A stretch of DNA of 10,479 nt from CAYWNK01 sp964459495 (GTDB lineage Bacteria > Planctomycetota > UBA1135 > GCA-002686595): contig CAYWNK010000226.1 in NCBI GenBank assembly GCA_964459495.1, positions 1 to 10,479 of the forward strand. The letters run 5' to 3'. The position numbers and the translations under genes were made by a program. This document shows positions 7,091 to 10,479 of this stretch, piece after piece. Position 1 is the stretch's first letter. Every line of letters begins with the position of its first letter. A model generated the notes under the pieces. It did no database searches and was not told where the DNA came from. It was given only the letters and a program-made list of their open reading frames with translations.

Positions 7091-8545
7091 TTCTTGGTTC
7101 GGCGCCTCCTCTGGATGGTGCCCACGACACTGGGGATCCTGGTTGCGATCTTCGCCCTGATCCACCTGGCGCCGGGCGACCCCGCCATGCTGATGGGGGG
7201 CGGCGGGATGGAGCAGAACGCGAACCTGGACCGCGGCGCACGGGCCGAGAAATTCCGCCGCAAGCACGGGCTGGATCGCTCGAAGCTGGTGCAGTTCTTC
7301 GACTATCTGGGGCCGTTCAACCTGGACCGGGACGGGCACCCGTGGTTCACCGTGCGCTACACCGAGCGCAAGGTTGAACGGGTAAGGCTCAGCGACGGAT
7401 CGGTCGCCATCGAGGGGGTGCCGCTCGCGATTGCGGATCCGCCGGGGACGGACCCGGAGCGGGCGATAGTCTGGCGCGAGAGCGCTGGGATTCTCAGCCA
7501 GGAACCGATGGGCAGAGAATCCGGTGTTCAGACGCTCGGTCCCTTGGAGGGGGCGGGCGAGGCGGCGGTGCCGGCACTACTCACCGAACTGGCGATGGCC
7601 AGCGGATCCAGGGAGGCGGTGGACCGGCTCTCCGCACTGTTGACCGGAGCTACGGGCCACGTCCCAGCGGTGCCGGCAGAGCGTAGCGAAGCGATTGGGC
7701 AGGAGGCGCTTATCCGTCACTGGTTCGGCTGGTACTACACCCACGGCGGCGATCGCGTTCGGGCCACGGGCGAGCGGCCGTGGGGCGGGCTTCTGCTGGG
7801 GGACCTGCGCACGGAGATGCAGACGGGCCGATCTGTGGCCAGGGAACTGGGCAAGCGCCTGCTGGTGACCGTTCCCCTGAGCCTTGTCTCGGCGCTGCTG
7901 AGCTTCTTGATCGCGGTTCCGCTCGGCCTGTTCTCCGTGCGCCACCGCGGGACGCGCCGGGACAGCGCGCTGACAACGCTGCTCTATGGTCTGTTTGCCA
8001 TCCCGACATTCTGGGCGGGTTTGATGCTGGTGCTGGCCTTCGGAGCGACCGGGCTCGACTGGCTGCCGGTCCTGGGGCTGCACGATCCGGGCGCGGCGGA
8101 GCTGGGTTCAGTCGCTTACGCCTGGGACACCCTGCTGCACGCAATCTTGCCCGTCGTCACGTTGACCTACGGCAGTCTGGCCTACCTCTCGCGACAAACC
8201 CGTGCGGGTCTGATCGAGGTAGCCGGCGCGGACTACATCCGGACCGCGCGGGCGAAGGGCGTACCCGAGGGCCAGGTCTGGCGGCGGCACGCCCTGCGCA
8301 ACGGGGCGTTGCCGGTGCTGACCCTGATGGGTGCGGTGCTGCCCGTGTTGATCGGCGGCTCGATCGTGGTGGAAACCGTGTTCGACCTGCCGGGCATGGG
8401 GCTCTATGCGTACAAGGGGCTGCTCGCGCGGGATGCGCACATCCTGCTGGCGACGACGCTGCTGGTGGGCGTGTTGACCCAGCTGGGTCTGTTGCTCAGC
8501 GACGTGACCTATCGCCTGGCTGACCCACGGATCGGTGATGCATAG
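7082..8545 (+). CDS. ABC importer permease, OppB/DppB type, with large periplasmic insertion
   Basis: Inner-membrane channel subunit of the rightward importer. It starts at TTG 7082: no other start exists in frame after the upstream stop, and the resulting MLAFLVRRLLWM is a typical DppB/OppB beginning. At 487 aa it is about 150 residues longer than usual. The first membrane helix (9-29) is followed by the conserved APGDP (30-34) and a KHGLDRSKLVQFFDYLG segment (61-77). Residues about 82-235 are the insertion, after which the canonical protein resumes with GDLRTEMQTGRSV (240-252) and five membrane segments (about 256-283, 296-320, 350-370, 407-432, 452-475). The EAA loop is EVAGADYIRTARAKGV (379-394) with HALRNGALPVL; the end is YRLADPRIGDA. 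It lies 15 bases after the binding-protein gene and overlaps the next permease by 8 bases. The ligand specificity is not readable from the permease. Confidence 0.93.
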   Translation: MLAFLVRRLLWMVPTTLGILVAIFALIHLAPGDPAMLMGGGGMEQNANLDRGARAEKFRRKHGLDRSKLVQFFDYLGPFNLDRDGHPWFTVRYTERKVERVRLSDGSVAIEGVPLAIADPPGTDPERAIVWRESAGILSQEPMGRESGVQTLGPLEGAGEAAVPALLTELAMASGSREAVDRLSALLTGATGHVPAVPAERSEAIGQEALIRHWFGWYYTHGGDRVRATGERPWGGLLLGDLRTEMQTGRSVARELGKRLLVTVPLSLVSALLSFLIAVPLGLFSVRHRGTRRDSALTTLLYGLFAIPTFWAGLMLVLAFGATGLDWLPVLGLHDPGAAELGSVAYAWDTLLHAILPVVTLTYGSLAYLSRQTRAGLIEVAGADYIRTARAKGVPEGQVWRRHALRNGALPVLTLMGAVLPVLIGGSIVVETVFDLPGMGLYAYKGLLARDAHILLATTLLVGVLTQLGLLLSDVTYRLADPRIGDA

Positions 8546-10305
8546 CGCGGCTACGGAAGATGCGCCGCTTTGGCCGGTGCTGCTGCGGCGGCCGCTGTTT
8601 CGCTGTGGTTTCTTGGCGCTGCTGCTGTTGTACGGTGTCGCGGCGCTGGCGCCGTTGATCGCCAACGACCGGCCGCTGGTGTTCGAGGGCGTGAACGTGC
8701 GCGCGTTCGCTTCAGCGAGCAGCTCGCTGCGCAGCGTGGCGGCAGGGTTGGAGAGACGTGCACGGCAGACCGAGGCGGAATACGAAGAAGAGCTCCGGGC
8801 CGCCGGCACACGCGGGGACTCGCGCGTTCCCCAGACCCTGGCCGGGGCGCTCCGCCAGGAGCGGGCGGCGCTGGCCACGCGGCTGGAGCTGCTGGCCGGG
8901 GGCTTGGTGGGGGCGGCGCAGGAGAGGGAGCTGGCAGGGCGTCTCGACGCCTTTGCTGGGACCGCGGACGAGGCTCTTGCGTGTTTCGCGGCGGCGGACC
9001 CGGACGGCGCTGCGACAGCGGCGGGCCGGGCGAAGGGCCTTGCGTCCGAGCTGCGCGACGATCTGCGGCCGCTGGATCCAGCTCGCCCGGAAGCGGGCGG
9101 CCTGGACCTGGTGGCGCGGCGCAGCTACCCGCTGCTCGATGCGCTGGGGCCAATGGACGTCTTCTGGGCGGTCCTGTGGCTGGCCCTCAGTCTGGGCCTG
9201 TTGGGGGCCGCTCTGCGGCCAGCGAGCATGCGCTGGCGCCGCATGCTCGGAGCTTCCCTTGGCCTAAGCGCAATTGCAGCCGCGGCCCACGGGATGGGTT
9301 TCGGCGGCGGCGAGGACATGCACATCGGCGCGCCGTTCAAGCCGGGCCTGGTCGCGGGGGATCTGCACGCAATTGCGGCGGGCGGAACACTCAGTGACGC
9401 GGACACACAGCCGGGTGCGTTGGTCTGGGCGCCACTGCCCTATGGGGTGGCTGAGAGCCACCGGGAGGAGGGCTTTCGTCCACCCACGTGGACCAGTGCA
9501 GCGGAGATCGACGAGCGTGGGCGTCGGGTGCACGCCGCCGTGAAATCGGGGGAAGCGGAGCCGGTGCTGACGCCCGTCGAGATCCGCGCCGGGGAGCCCG
9601 CGCGCAACGCTTGGAACCGGCATCTCTTGGGCACAGACAACCAGGGGCGTGACCTGCTGGTGCGGCTGATTTGGGGCGCCCGCACGAGCCTGACCGTCGG
9701 GATCCTATCGGCGCTGCTGCTGGTTGGACTCGGGGTCACCGTCGGCGCATTGGCGGGAACCTTCGGCGGCTGGGTCGACGCGGCGGCCCTGCGGGTCATC
9801 GAGGTCCTGCAGTCGATTCCCGCCCTGTTTCTGGTGCTGATCTCGATGGCGTTTGTCCCGCCGGACGTGGTTCGACCGATCGTTGCGATTGTGGTCGTGA
9901 TCGCCTTGGTGCGCTGGACGGGAGTCGCGCGGCTGGTCCGGGCGGAATTCTTGCGGTTGCGCGAGGCGGAGTTCGTGCTTGCGGCGCGCGCACTGGGCTA
10001 TTCAGAGGGGCGCATCGCGCTGCGGCACATCTTGCCCAATGCCCTGGGGCCGGTGCTTGTCAGCGCCGCCTTCGCCGTGGCGGCGGGGATCTTGACCGAG
10101 TCGGCGGTGAGCTTTCTGGGCCTCGGTGTGTCCCCGCCCCAGGCCTCCTGGGGCGGGTTGATCCTGGCCTCCCGTTCCCCGGTGCACTGGTGGATCCAGG
10201 TCTTTCCGGGCCTGGCGATCTTCGTGACGGTGACTTGCTACAACCTGGTGGGCGACGCGCTGCGCGATGTCCCGCATGCACGATGGCACGCTCCTCGCCC
10301 GCTGA
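8538..10305 (+). CDS. ABC importer permease, OppC/DppC type, enlarged and frameshifted near its 3' end
   Basis: Second channel subunit of the rightward importer. I chose the ATG at 8538 (the GTG just before it, 8535, is the alternative); it overlaps the upstream gene by 8 bases. Order: membrane helix about 22-43; an Ala/Arg/Glu-rich, strongly helical region (about 55-180); an extra pair of membrane segments (206-226, 234-252); a loop with PYGVAESH; then the canonical HLLGTDNQGRDLLVRLIWG (362-380) and five membrane segments. The EAA loop is EAEFVLAARALGYSEG (476-491) with HILPN. The frame loses family likeness after GDALRDV (572-578): it runs on out of phase to a stop at 10457. In the +1 frame, CGC-ATG followed by HDGTLLAR and TGA at 10303 supplies a normal tail. 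A net loss of two bases (or eight) near 10266-10276, by mutation or sequence error, explains this. Repaired length is about 589 aa; the usual length is about 300. Confidence 0.85.
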
Positions 10306-10306
10306 T

Positions 10307-10479
10307 ATGGCGGCCCCGCTGCTGGATGTGCGCGGCCTGCGGGTCGGCTTCGAAACGGAGCAGGGGCTGCTGCGCGCGGTCGACGGTGTGGATCTTCAGC
10401 TGTGGGCGGGCGAGACGCTGGGGCTGGTGGGGGAGTCGGGGAGCGGCAAGTCGGTGACGGCGCTGTCGATGCTCGATCT
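10307..10479 (+). CDS. Peptide-type ABC importer ATPase (N-terminus only; cut by window edge)
   Basis: This is the start of the ATPase that should drive the rightward importer. The ATG at 10307 is separated by one base from the TGA at 10303-10305. The 57 complete codons encode the ABC N-terminal fold: LLDVRGLRVGFET (5-17), AVDGVDLQLWAGETLGLVG (24-42) and Walker A GESGSGKS (42-49). It is clearly paralogous to the leftward OppD: both share VRxLRVxF, AVDGV and TLGLVGESGSGKSVT. The order SBP-B-C-ATPase suggests the OppD/DppD position. The signature motif and C-terminal domain lie outside the window, so OppD/DppD cannot be separated from OppF/DppF by motif. The frame of the upstream permease, if not corrected, would overlap this gene by 151 bases. 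Confidence 0.9.
   Translation, partial: MAAPLLDVRGLRVGFETEQGLLRAVDGVDLQLWAGETLGLVGESGSGKSVTALSMLD

Noticed and set aside
10269..10457. Read-through C-terminus of the C permease as a genuine extension or fusion
   Set aside because: The sequence after GDALRDV has no family likeness and overlaps the clear ATPase start; the normal tail is present in the +1 frame.
1..10479. tRNA, rRNA, CRISPR, insertion sequence, phage or defence-system genes
   Set aside because: None seen: the window is almost entirely filled by eight importer genes and no array, transposase or RNA-gene pattern was found.

Overview
The window is high-GC DNA, densely coding on both strands, from a bacterium that is probably diderm: both solute-binding proteins have plain Sec-type signal peptides with no lipobox cysteine. 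The taxon cannot be fixed from the sequence alone. The oversized loops in the plus-strand permeases recall peptide-transporter homologues that I associate with Planctomycetota, Myxococcota and similar lineages, but this is an impression rather than a search result.

Layout: two peptide-type ABC importer operons stand head to head around a 140-bp divergent intergenic region (4809-4948). The leftward operon (minus strand) is a clear OppABCD system: oppA (4808-3054), oppB (3054-2065), oppC (2065-914) and oppD (914 to beyond position 1). Every junction is a one-base stop/start overlap (TAGTG, TAGTG, TGATG). The rightward operon (plus strand) has the same order: a family-5 substrate-binding protein (4949-7066), an OppB/DppB-type permease (7082-8545), an OppC/DppC-type permease (8538-10305) and the start of an ATPase gene (10307 to the window end). 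Both operons leave the window inside their first ATPase gene, so the second ATPases (OppF/DppF type) would be expected just outside.

In each system the binding protein should capture the ligand in the periplasm, the two permeases should form the channel, and the ATPases should drive import. The leftward system looks orthodox and peptide-specific. The rightward one is unusual: its binding protein (705 aa), B permease (487 aa) and C permease (about 589 aa) are all much larger than family norms, with the extra mass placed outside the cytoplasm, and the binding protein lacks the usual ligand-contacting Asp motif. The C permease reading frame is also shifted about 30 bases before its natural end, so as written it does not stop where the family does.

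I see no RNA genes, CRISPR arrays, insertion sequences, prophage genes or terminators. The most interesting items are the enlargement of the rightward importer's outer parts, the frameshift near 10266-10276, and an inverted repeat that buries the TTG start of the rightward B permease.
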